Shown one piece after another: positions 56,118 to 62,870 of a DNA stretch of 64,000 bases. The first letter of the stretch is position 1. The number at the start of each line of letters is the position of its first letter. The notes beneath the pieces are model-generated. The model was not told the origin of the DNA and did no database searches. It worked only from the letters and a program-made list of their open reading frames with translations. The stretch covers positions 1 to 64,000 of the forward strand of contig CALSTX010000006.1 in the NCBI GenBank assembly GCA_943789375.1. Direction: 5' to 3'. The DNA is from an uncultured Opitutales bacterium (lineage in GTDB: Bacteria > Verrucomicrobiota > Verrucomicrobiia > Opitutales > Seribacteraceae). Both the position numbers and the translations under genes were made by a program.

Positions 56118-56318
56118 CGCAAAACTGTAATAAATCTCTTTGGAAAAGTAAGGTTAAAAGGAAATTCAAGAAGAAACTTCTTAATTTTATACTGGTTTAA
56201 CCCCATCTTCAGGTTCTCACCTTTGGGCTTAAACTTGGCGAAATATTCTACTCATTTACTTTTCTCTCAAGATAAACTTGACTAGATCCCCTCTAATCTT
56301 TGCAAATATGAGGTGTTC

Positions 56319-56394
<76 letters not shown>

Positions 56395-56438
56395 ATAAAT
56401 AGGACAGAGGATTGACAATTATTGCCTGTTTTTGACCA

Positions 56439-56459
56439 AATTTGGACACAATTTGGACA
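56439..56459. repeat. Direct repeat AATTTGGACA x2
   Basis: AATTTGGACA occurs at 56439-56448 and again at 56450-56459, an 11-base period, 45 bases past the tRNA-like sequence. One helical turn of spacing next to an attachment site suits recombinase arm-type sites, but two copies are not proof. Confidence 0.4.
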
Positions 56460-56994
56460 TAGTTTAGGTCGACTTAATTAATCCCGCATTGGAAGCAATT
56501 TCTTTTAAGGAAATTTGCCCCTGAAGTAGAATTTCATGGAACTAATTGTTACTATCTAATGAAGGCGAATCTTTCATCTTGTTTGCCTTATCGACATAAG
56601 AAAGATGAACGGAACCAAGGATACTCGTGGCGTCATTGTTTGAGCGAGCGGGATTTTTAAGTCATGCGGGGATTATGCCGAAGACTTGAGGGAAGAATAG
56701 TGTGGTTTACTGGTGGGAGCCTGACAGAGATGAAGCTCCCTTAATGAATGGCAAGATGTAAAGGTCGACAGAAATGTCTTTCTTAATCTGCGAACAGTGG
56801 CGGCCCGATAGATCGTTTTTTCTCATGGGCTTCCATGACCAGCGTAGAGAGGAACCAAATGAATAATTTGTGCACCAAGTTCGTCCGTGATGGGCGAACT
56901 GTGCCTACATGAAATTCGCTATCTTAAGATCCATGAATCACAGACAATTACTTTATCGAATCATTCTCCATCTCATTCTTTTCTCAAAAACAAT

Positions 56995-57033
56995 AACTCG
57001 CATGCTTGCGAGTTTTCGCCACATAGTGGCGAA
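56995..57033. terminator. Two adjacent perfect hairpins after the serine recombinase gene
   Basis: First: AACTCGCA, loop TGCT, TGCGAGTT (56995-57014). Second: TTCGCCAC, loop ATA, GTGGCGAA (57015-57033). Both have 8-bp perfect stems, directly abutting. They lie 73 bases past the recombinase stop. On the minus strand the first hairpin is followed by the complement of an A-rich run (TTATTGTTTTT), so it could end that transcript. A role in DNA recognition is equally possible. Confidence 0.5.
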
Positions 57034-57105
57034 TCAAGATAAGAGTAATGGAAGAGATTGTTTGAAGTTCGAAATGATCGGCTCTGTATTTGTTGTTTTT
57101 CAAAA

Positions 57106-57822
57106 TTAATAGGGCAGGGTGCCGAGTTTAACGCCTCGCTTGATGTAGGAATCAAGAACCTGTCTTGTGAGTGCAGTATTTCTACGAGTACGAAATCCTT
57201 CTTCGTTTAATCGGTCAGCAATCTCCTGAACGCTCAACCTTCCATGAACTGCTCGATTTCTCCAATGCACCAATCGTTCGAGCATTTTCTTTTCTTCTTC
57301 AGTCTCTCCGACTTTCGTTTGCCCACCAATGCTCTTGCCCATCTTCTTGGCTCTTCTTCTTCCGCTTTGTAATCTCTGGACGGTCTTGAGCTTATCGTAT
57401 TCGGATATGGCTTGAAGAAGGTTGTTGATGAGGGCGATCTCAGGATTTTCATTTTTGCTGATCGCGAGATCCATTCCTGTGCTTGCATCAAAAGCTGAGA
57501 TTCCATGCTCACGGCAATCCTGCTTCATGATTTCCGCAGTCAAGATAGAGCGAGAGAAACGATCTGAGTCAGACACCACGAAAGTCTTGATGCCATTGCT
57601 CTTCATTTTTGCCATCATCTCATTGAAGGCATCCCTTTCGCTTAAATCTGTTCCATTGTCACCACTCACAGAGCAGTCGTAGAAAGTTTCGGCGATCTGC
57701 CAGCTTTTGGTTCGGGCGAAAGATCTTATCTTCTTTAACTGCCTTTCTTTGGAATCTCCGTCCAAGGCAATCTTCGTGTTGAGATTGGATGTTCTTAAGT
57801 ACGCAAAAACCTTCTTTTTCAT
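57106..57822 (-). CDS. Serine recombinase (resolvase family)
   Basis: A site-specific recombinase of 238 residues using the ATG at 57822. The frame is open up to 57897, but the promoter sits between. The resolvase domain starts AYLRTSN, with Arg10 and nucleophile Ser12, and contains ERQLKKIRSFA and the SDSDRFSRS motif. A helix EYDKLKTVQRLQSGRRRAKK links to a C-terminal HTH part (SVQEIADRLNEEGFRTRRN, VLDSYIKRGVKLG). It is the size of small resolvase/invertase-type enzymes, too short for a large phiC31-type integrase. It may invert or resolve DNA within the island or mobilise it. Confidence 0.9.
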   Translation of the reverse strand: MKKKVFAYLRTSNLNTKIALDGDSKERQLKKIRSFARTKSWQIAETFYDCSVSGDNGTDLSERDAFNEMMAKMKSNGIKTFVVSDSDRFSRSILTAEIMKQDCREHGISAFDASTGMDLAISKNENPEIALINNLLQAISEYDKLKTVQRLQSGRRRAKKMGKSIGGQTKVGETEEEKKMLERLVHWRNRAVHGRLSVQEIADRLNEEGFRTRRNTALTRQVLDSYIKRGVKLGTLPY

Positions 57823-58141
57823 GCAAGCATTGTACTGCAAAATGCAAGATATGTCAAAACAATAATTGCAATATACGCAGAAACAACTGATATACAATAA
57901 TCTAACGAATATTTTTGTTCAGCTAGTACCCCGTTTTTGTGGAAATGAATCTGAATCTATTTTTTGAAGTATTGGTCAGGGGACTCAGAGACGAGTATTT
58001 CCGCAATAAGTGGGCGAATTTCATCCCAACATATCGAATTCTCACTAAAATTCAGCTCTTTTCATTCAATTCTGTATGTAGCTGACAAGAAAACATCCCA
58101 CAACATATCAATTACATACAATCAACATATCAAAATTAAGA
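57823..58141. other. Intergenic, recombinase promoter only
   Basis: About 319 AT-rich bases. Apart from the promoter at 57829-57857 I see no gene, tRNA or clear hairpin. Confidence 0.45.
57829..57857 (-). promoter_or_regulatory. Sigma70-type promoter of the serine recombinase gene
   Basis: On the minus strand TTGACA (57857-57852), 17 bases, TACAAT (57834-57829). The spacing is optimal and the hexamers nearly consensus. The -10 ends 6 bases before the ATG at 57822, so transcription should begin at or next to the start codon and give a leaderless mRNA. Confidence 0.75.
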
Positions 58142-58405
58142 TTAAAGAGGGTATTTGGGATTGTATCTGAACTTTAAGAAGGGTTTGCCTTCGCAGTCTT
58201 TGTATTTCCAATCTGTAGCACCAAAGTATTTTCGATATACGCGATCGAGGGTGGTATCTGTTGCGTTTTTTGAGGGCAACATACCAGTAAGGCGAAGATG
58301 TTTCTTCTCGATTCCGTTAACATCTGTTGCACGGGTGTAAATGGTCTCGATTGGATTGGCGGGCATCTGCTCAAGATATTGTATGAATGCTTTCATTCTT
58401 GGCAT
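58142..58405 (-). CDS. Hypothetical protein, C-terminal piece (87 residues)
   Basis: This is the longest open piece of the unknown gene. It starts at an internal ATG (MPRMKAFIQYLEQMPANPIE) and ends WKYKDCEGKPFLKFRY before NPKYPL. It is basic and aromatic-rich, without signal peptide or known motif. The same frame is open for 21 more codons upstream (to ISRLCYRHKDLWDG) with no start codon, which supports the view that its real N-terminus lies in another frame. Confidence 0.4.
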   Translation of the reverse strand: MPRMKAFIQYLEQMPANPIETIYTRATDVNGIEKKHLRLTGMLPSKNATDTTLDRVYRKYFGATDWKYKDCEGKPFLKFRYNPKYPL

Positions 58406-58767
58406 GAGCGGGCGTCCGTCCCACAGATCCTTGTGGCGATAGCAAAGACGAGATATAGGTGGTCTTTTGAGTTAAGCTCAATCCCATGCTCTGCTTTTTG
58501 TGCATCTTGTGCGTTTGTTATGACATAGCATCCACCGCCAATATGCCATTGTATGCCCACCGCACCATATCCCTGGCTTATTGCAAGATGACTGGATCGA
58601 AAAGAGTATTTACGGCAAGCCACTCGTTATACGAATACTCAAACTCATATTCACTCGCTTCTTGAGGTTTTACTTGCCAGCCAAGCAAGTGCTTTTGCTC
58701 AAAGTCTAACCAAGAAGAGTGGTAGTAACTCGGGATAGTATGTATCGATCGTCTTTAGTGCCTTCAT
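58142..58767 (-). pseudogene. Unknown island gene, readable only with about three frameshifts
   Basis: Four minus-strand pieces follow each other in different frames. MKALKTIDTYYP starts at the ATG at 58767. YYHSSWLDFEQKHLLGWQ and YEFEYSYNEWLAVNTLFD come next. The third is GYGAVGIQWHIGGGCYV with QDAQKAEHGIELNS. The last, RPPISRLCYRHKDLWDGRP, runs into an 87-residue frame ending at 58142 (RLTGMLPSKNATDTTLDRVY). Each piece has normal protein character and ends just where the next begins, so they were probably one protein of about 205 residues. I do not recognise the family. The start overlaps a hairpin at 58753-58789. Confidence 0.4.
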
Positions 58768-58789
58768 TCCATAATGAAGTACACTAAAG
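58753..58789. repeat. Nested inverted repeat (37 bases)
   Basis: CTTTAGTG (58753-58760) pairs with CACTAAAG (58782-58789), and inside it TTCATT (58763-58768) pairs with AATGAA (58773-58778). It spans the start of the unknown gene, with the LRR-MORN gene ending 54 bases to its right. It could be an operator, an RNA hairpin or an element end. Confidence 0.55.
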
Positions 58790-58996
58790 CCTGCTAAATA
58801 ACTTTAACAAAAAGAGTAAATACAATTTAAAGAAATCATTTTGGTCTTACCCATATACCATCTTTATAGTTTTCAATACTTAATTTACCATCTTCGCCAT
58901 AATACCCTGAAACGCCATTTCCATTATTGATTTTAGTAATTGGGCAAATTGTGCCATCGGGTTTCCAGGACCAAGGCATCAGTTAATTTTCCGATC

Positions 58997-59476
58997 TTAT
59001 AATGTTTTTTCGAATTTTTTCTGCCCATTATTATACCACGCTTTCTCTATTCCGTCTTGTCTACCATTCTTATGATTAACCTCGTATGTCTTTTGACCAT
59101 TTTTGTCCCAATAAGTTGATAAACCATGCATCCAACCTTGTTTGAAATTTTCACTGCTTTTTTTCCCGCCATCTATATAGCTACTAATCCATAATCCGTC
59201 TTTAAAATCTTTGATGTAATTCCCCTCACTTAGATAATATATGTTCTCAAAAAAATTGAATTCAGTTAATAATGCAGGACCGTGTCGATTGCCGTTATGA
59301 AAGTTTATTTTTGATGAATGGCCACGGTTATCGCTATCAACCCAGATCCCTTCTTTCAAATCATCTACATACATTCCGCTACTCATGCGGTACCCGTTTT
59401 TGCAAGTAAGTCCATTCTCGCCAAACCCCATTCTTCTTAGCATTCGAGTATAAACCTTCAGAAGACTTATTTCCAT
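58997..59476 (-). CDS. C-terminal part of the LRR-MORN protein (MORN-like repeats)
   Basis: The piece that belongs to the protein starts at NGYRMSSGMYVDDLKEG and holds three or four repeats (GNYIKDFKDGLWISSY, NFKQGWMHGLSTYWDKNGQK, NHKNGRQDGIEKAWYNNGQK). It ends with KFEKTL and a stop at 58997. Taking one A from the run there gives KHYKIGKLTDA, and another one-base change reaches WSWKPDGTICPI, which ends at 58843. The first 30 residues of this frame are not part of the protein. Confidence 0.45.
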   Translation of the reverse strand: MEISLLKVYTRMLRRMGFGENGLTCKNGYRMSSGMYVDDLKEGIWVDSDNRGHSSKINFHNGNRHGPALLTEFNFFENIYYLSEGNYIKDFKDGLWISSYIDGGKKSSENFKQGWMHGLSTYWDKNGQKTYEVNHKNGRQDGIEKAWYNNGQKKFEKTL

Positions 59477-59675
59477 CCTCTTGGTAGAAAATCCAGTTGC
59501 CTTTTATCCGACCATTTTCAAAGGAGCCTTCATATGCTTTTTGGCCATTTTGTTGCCAGCCAACCCAATAACCATGTTTTTTTCCTCTAACAAAGCTTCC
59601 AGTTGAACTTTTCACTTCCCTAGAGCTAAATGATGGAACTTCATTAAAAAGGTTCCATAAACCATGTTTTTTCAC
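59379..59675 (-). CDS. Middle part of the LRR-MORN protein (MORN-like repeats)
   Basis: A 98-residue piece with three MORN/YwqK-like repeats: GSFVRGKKHGYWVGWQQNG, YEGSFENGRIKGNWIFYQED, and EGLYSNAKKNGVWREW. Upstream in another frame the chain reads ISKKGEDTFIRV, which fits directly before KKHGLWNLFNE. The tail after TYLQ is out of frame; one A fewer in the A-run at 59395-59399 gives NGYRMSSGMYVDDL. Confidence 0.45.
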   Translation of the reverse strand: MKKHGLWNLFNEVPSFSSREVKSSTGSFVRGKKHGYWVGWQQNGQKAYEGSFENGRIKGNWIFYQEDGNKSSEGLYSNAKKNGVWREWTYLQKRVPHE

Positions 59676-60058
59676 CCTTATAAAGGTATCCTCTCCCTTT
59701 TTTGCTAATCTCTAAAGTAGGAGTAAAAACTATCTTGGTATTTGGTAGTGCTTCTTTTAATAAAAGTTCATCAGAATGTTTAGGGGTTTTTGTTAATAGT
59801 AAAACGTTTTAAATTTTTGAGGCCAATGATTGGAGATATATCTTCAATTTCGTTACTTCTTAAATCAAGTGTCTCAAGTTTATGAAGTTCCGAAAGACTA
59901 TTTAGATTGCTTATTTTTATTATCATTTAGATGGAGAATTTGAAGATTCCGCAGATTCTTCAACGGTGATATATCAGATATCTTATTTTTCGATAAATCG
60001 AGTGCTCCAAGCTTCTCTAATTCAGCAATCGGAGTAATATCCGATATATTCTCATCAA

Positions 60059-60622
60059 TCAAAGAGGGCAGACTGTTTCATCTCGCTTGTCTGCCTCTTG
60101 AATTTTCTTGATTACATCTTCTCCTCCAAAAGGGATGGGGTTTCTCAACCATTTAATGTATTTAAAGTGATATGATAAATATTTTAGTTTGTTGGGATCA
60201 AATTTAATTACAGTTTCTGGTGGTGCTTGAGATCGTTCTCCATTTATCCAGTAAACAGTTTCCTCTACTTCATCCTCGAAATAGAAAACCTCCGCACCAT
60301 GAAGTTTTCCATTAAATAGATTGATTTCACCCACAATGTTCTCTTTGGAACTAATAATTTGCACCTTCCCCGTAACAAGTTCATTGGCAAATCTATCACG
60401 CACCACATCAATTCCATTTTCTGAAAGTGATTTGAATTTTTTTTCTGCCTGATCAGCAGTCCCCCTCCAAACTGGATTATTATTTTTATCCAAGAACCAC
60501 TGAGGAACATAAACTTGTATGTCCTTAGTTTGTTCTTTGTTTGATTTTTGCTCTACGGGCACTTGCCCAAAAGAAATTCCATAAAAAAGAATTATGAATG
60601 AATGGAAGAAGGACTTAATCAC
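60059..60622 (-). CDS. N-terminal part of the LRR-MORN protein
   Basis: This 187-residue frame starts with GTG at 60622. A signal peptide (IKSFFHSFIILFYGISFG, cut before QVP) is followed by a domain I do not know, with VQIISSKENIVGEINLFNGK, LHGAEVFYFEDEVEETVYWI and INGERSQAPPETVIKFDP. The last segment (WLRNPIPFGGEDVIKKIQEA) leads to DETVCPL and stops; the LRR text SLIDENISDITPIAEL follows in another frame. Confidence 0.5.
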   Translation of the reverse strand: MIKSFFHSFIILFYGISFGQVPVEQKSNKEQTKDIQVYVPQWFLDKNNNPVWRGTADQAEKKFKSLSENGIDVVRDRFANELVTGKVQIISSKENIVGEINLFNGKLHGAEVFYFEDEVEETVYWINGERSQAPPETVIKFDPNKLKYLSYHFKYIKWLRNPIPFGGEDVIKKIQEADKRDETVCPL

Positions 60623-60732
60623 AATCTGTCTATATAAGTTAATATGATATTATAATTTGGGTGCACCAAGATATACTTTCGTTTCTGTCCTTACTCAGCG
60701 AGACTTTTTCTTAATCCCATAATATTTTTCTC

Positions 60733-61650
60733 CTATTTATAATGGTTATCTTTTGAGTTGTTTTTTAATTCTTCAAATTTTTTATAATAGTTTAACCTAT
60801 TTGTCTTGAAATGTTCAAACCATTCTAAAGCAACATCTCCCCAAAGACCTTGTAGCATTTTATGATTCTCTACTACATCATAACGAGAGTGATTTGCGCC
60901 ACATAATCTACATTTATCTACATAAATTTTAGGAGTATAAAAACCCCCATTATTTAAAGAGTAATTGTGCATATAGCTAAATTTTTCGGTAAGTTTTGTG
61001 TAGAGTTTTCTACCAAGCTCTGAATGATGATCGTCTACTTGTATAGCTTTTTTTAATTTTAATGGGTCTGAATGATCAGTATAATCGAATACATAATTTT
61101 CTATAATTTTTCCGTTAGTAAATAACAATGCTCTCTTTTCAAGCCATCGAACTTTATGAGTGTACCAAGTATGACACAATGGTACTTTCAAATTATCAGG
61201 CAAGACCATTTTATAATGACCAACATAATCAATTACTGATTCTTTAGGAGCAGGATTAATATGCCAACGATCAACATGATATTTTAGTTTTCTACAATCA
61301 TAATCAGTATACTCTCTCTTATCTTTAAAAGATGTAATTTCTAAATCTATATTATCGTTTTTCGCTTTCTTCTCTATCTCTTTTATATATCTCTTTGCAT
61401 CAGATAAATGATAAAATGATACATCATTTACTCTATATCTGTAATCAAGTCCTACTTTATTGATGATTCTGTTTAAAGTGTAAACTCCAAACTCATAATT
61501 AAATACCCAATCAGAAGAGCAATTATAGTCGGGAATATGCACCCTATGCAAAAAAGTGTACTTATCCCAAGAGGAAGCTCTTTTTTTAGTAACTTTAGCT
61601 TGAATTGAAGAAACAATGGAAACTGCTAAAATTATATAAAATGTTTTCAT
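60733..61650 (-). CDS. Hypothetical secreted protein
   Basis: An intact 305-residue protein with a signal peptide (MKTFYIILAVSIVSSIQA, then KVTKKRAS). It is rich in Tyr, His and Lys, with a CxxC in DKCRLCGANHSRYDVV near residue 245 and scattered pairs such as YNCSSDW and YDCRKLKYH. The CRLCGANH motif recalls a metal or haem site but is not CxxCH. I do not recognise a family. It lies upstream of the LRR-MORN gene on the same strand with 110 bases between, so they may be separate units. Confidence 0.6.
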   Translation of the reverse strand: MKTFYIILAVSIVSSIQAKVTKKRASSWDKYTFLHRVHIPDYNCSSDWVFNYEFGVYTLNRIINKVGLDYRYRVNDVSFYHLSDAKRYIKEIEKKAKNDNIDLEITSFKDKREYTDYDCRKLKYHVDRWHINPAPKESVIDYVGHYKMVLPDNLKVPLCHTWYTHKVRWLEKRALLFTNGKIIENYVFDYTDHSDPLKLKKAIQVDDHHSELGRKLYTKLTEKFSYMHNYSLNNGGFYTPKIYVDKCRLCGANHSRYDVVENHKMLQGLWGDVALEWFEHFKTNRLNYYKKFEELKNNSKDNHYK

Positions 61651-61693
61651 ATAAATAGCCTAATCATGGAACTATTAAATCTTTTTTGGCAAG

Positions 61694-61725
61694 AAAAGAA
61701 AATTGCCCGAATTAACGGCTCGGGC
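61694..61725 (-). terminator. Rho-independent terminator after the gene at 61756
   Basis: On the minus strand the stem GCCCGA / TCGGGC (61725-61720 and 61710-61705) has a 9-base loop and is followed by AATTTTCTTTTC. It lies 30 bases after the stop of the 143-residue gene. Confidence 0.7.
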
Positions 61726-61755
61726 TGCCGGTTACCAGTAAAGTGGTTTTGCCGA

Positions 61756-62187
61756 TTAAGCGGCTTGTTTGAGGAAGATATCTTCTGCGATGTCGAATCG
61801 ATTAAAACCCTCTTCTTCGTTGCCGTCTTCATAGCTATGCCATTCAACCTCAGCATCTCCATGATGGATCCTGAATCTCATCCATTGGCACATCTCATCC
61901 TCTTCGATCGCGAATAAGATCACATTCTTATCCATTGACCTGAGATGAGAATGAAGAGCAAATCCATATTCTGCATCTAGTTCCCATCTTGAGATGCCAT
62001 AAACTTGATTTATGTACATTGGGTCTGGGTTTGCACCATCAATATCATCTGTTTGATCTCCGTATCTGAATGGGCATTCCCATTTTCTTCCATTGTGCTC
62101 GAACCCTTCAATGATGGTTTTTCGTAATGTATCAAACGAGATGATGTTTGAGTTGATTCTGATCCATGTTTCGCATTCGTTAGCCAT
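61756..62187 (-). CDS. Hypothetical cytoplasmic protein
   Basis: A 143-residue acidic protein (many Asp, Glu and Trp; NECETWIRIN, CQWMRFRIHHGDAEVEW), no signal peptide. Its opening MANECETWIRINS and regular strand pattern remind me of the ferredoxin-like phage/plasmid proteins of the DUF1281 (Api92-like) type, but the match is weak. The start is well supported: the Shine-Dalgarno AAAGGAGG (62202-62195) lies 7 bases before the ATG. A terminator follows. The frame is intact. Confidence 0.6.
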   Translation of the reverse strand: MANECETWIRINSNIISFDTLRKTIIEGFEHNGRKWECPFRYGDQTDDIDGANPDPMYINQVYGISRWELDAEYGFALHSHLRSMDKNVILFAIEEDEMCQWMRFRIHHGDAEVEWHSYEDGNEEEGFNRFDIAEDIFLKQAA

Positions 62188-62597
62188 TTTTAATCCTCCT
62201 TTATGTTATGTTTCGTTTAGTATTATTGTTTAAATTGATTATGATAATAATATACCCAAAATTAGGGCAAAAGTCGAGGAAAAAATGCTTTTTGAAATTA
62301 CATAAACTAGTTGTAATCCAACGATATGCAACACGGTTAAATGCTGGGATTCAGCCGATTTTGCGATGGCATTAATCATTGATTAACAACACTATCTGAA
62401 AGCCAAAAAACAAAATTAAAAAAGACGAAAAAAAGTTTAAGAAAATTACAAAAATTTAAGAAAACTTTGCTCGGTTGGGCGGGCGATTTCTTACTTTCTT
62501 GTGATCGCGAAGAATACGCTTCTCGATGTCGGTTATGATGTAATCGAATAAAATTTTGCATGTAATTAATTATTAGGCATTTATGAAAACTTTAAAC
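62188..62597. other. Intergenic, AT-rich
   Basis: About 410 bases between divergent genes. It contains the Shine-Dalgarno of the left gene (62195-62202) and long A-rich stretches (62395-62470). A possible -35/-10 pair for the left gene (TTGCCC about 62265-62270) is weak. No gene is seen. Confidence 0.4.
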
Positions 62598-62626
62598 TTG
62601 ACCTGCGTGCTCTTTTTCGATACAAT
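62598..62626 (+). promoter_or_regulatory. Sigma70-type promoter of the HTH gene
   Basis: TTGACC (62598-62603), 17 bases, TACAAT (62621-62626). The ATG at 62633 is 6 bases after the -10, so transcription should start at the initiation codon (leaderless). The arrangement is the same as for the serine recombinase gene. Confidence 0.7.
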
Positions 62627-62632
62627 TATGGC

Positions 62633-62870
62633 ATGTTCGCAAGAGATACAGACAAAGATGTTTTTAAGAGTTGTTCATCGCATCTCAAAGGTTTTGATGC
62701 AATGCTCACTCGCAAGGATGTGGCTAGTATTTTGGGTATCAGCGAGCGTCAAGTTTGCAGACTTGAAAACGAGGTTGTTTGCCGAGAGTGCACATCAGCA
62801 CGAATGTAGTTCGCTACTTCCTAAAGATCTTCAGCAGTTGATTGAGAGCATGCGAGTCGAGCGAAACTAA
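62633..62870 (+). pseudogene. MerR/excisionase-like HTH protein, needs two single-base corrections
   Basis: From the ATG at 62633 the frame reads MFARDTDKDVFKSCSSHLKG and then an HTH, LTRKDVASILGISERQVCRL. It derails after ENE. Adding one G to the GG at 62773-62774 gives GCLPRVHISTNVVRYF, the wing typical of excisionase/MerR_1-like proteins. Adding one C to the CC at 62820-62821 gives PKDLQQLIESMRVERN and the stop at 62868-62870. The corrected protein has about 80 residues. Without corrections a 58-residue HTH piece ends at ARM. A frame open from 62583 (95 residues) uses the wrong frame across the HTH. The stop overlaps the convergent tyrosine recombinase end by 4 bases. Role: probably recombination directionality factor or regulator. 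Confidence 0.6.

Larger units (their letters stand above)
56395..57105. other. Island edge region with decayed coding remnants, no intact gene
   Basis: These 711 bases hold a tandem direct repeat (56439-56459), a pair of hairpins (56995-57033) and decayed coding text on the minus strand. From about 56760 to 56464 several minus frames give short meaningful pieces: LPSSLRHNPRMT, then HDLKNPARSNNDATSILGS and VHLSYVDKANK, then after a TAG at 56542 ISLKEIASNAGLIKST. The LRHN and HLSY pieces are in the place and order of a tyrosine integrase C-terminus, which often lies next to the attachment tRNA. I regard this as a possible integrase remnant. Confidence 0.3.
58843..60622 (-). pseudogene. Secreted LRR plus MORN/YwqK-repeat protein, broken by about 7 single-base indels
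   Basis: Read with corrections, one protein of about 590 residues appears. It has a signal peptide (60622 start), a unique domain of about 165 residues, and leucine-rich repeats (LEKLGALDLSKNKISDISPL, LETLDLRSNEIEDISPI). MORN-like WxxNGQKxYEGxFxNG repeats follow, then the YwqK-type tail WKPDGTICPITK with NGNGVSGYYGEDG. Frame breaks are near 60065, 59925, 59797, 59709, 59397, 59010 and 58972. At least five sit in runs (T5, G4, T6, T5, T6 on the plus strand) and are cured by removing one base of the run. LRR and MORN parts suggest binding of proteins or surfaces; YwqK-like proteins are named antitoxins in databases, on weak grounds. The host strain may hold an intact copy. Confidence 0.6.

Noticed and set aside
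56439..56459. CRISPR-like repeat
   Set aside because: Only two copies of 10 bases with a 1-base gap; no spacers and no cas genes.
56909..57109. Plus-strand 66-residue frame beside the recombinase gene
   Set aside because: It runs through the two hairpins, has no RBS and no recognisable character.
62583..62870. 95-residue plus-strand frame starting at 62583
   Set aside because: Its start precedes the mapped promoter -35, and its frame is wrong across the HTH. Only its last 16 residues belong to the corrected protein.
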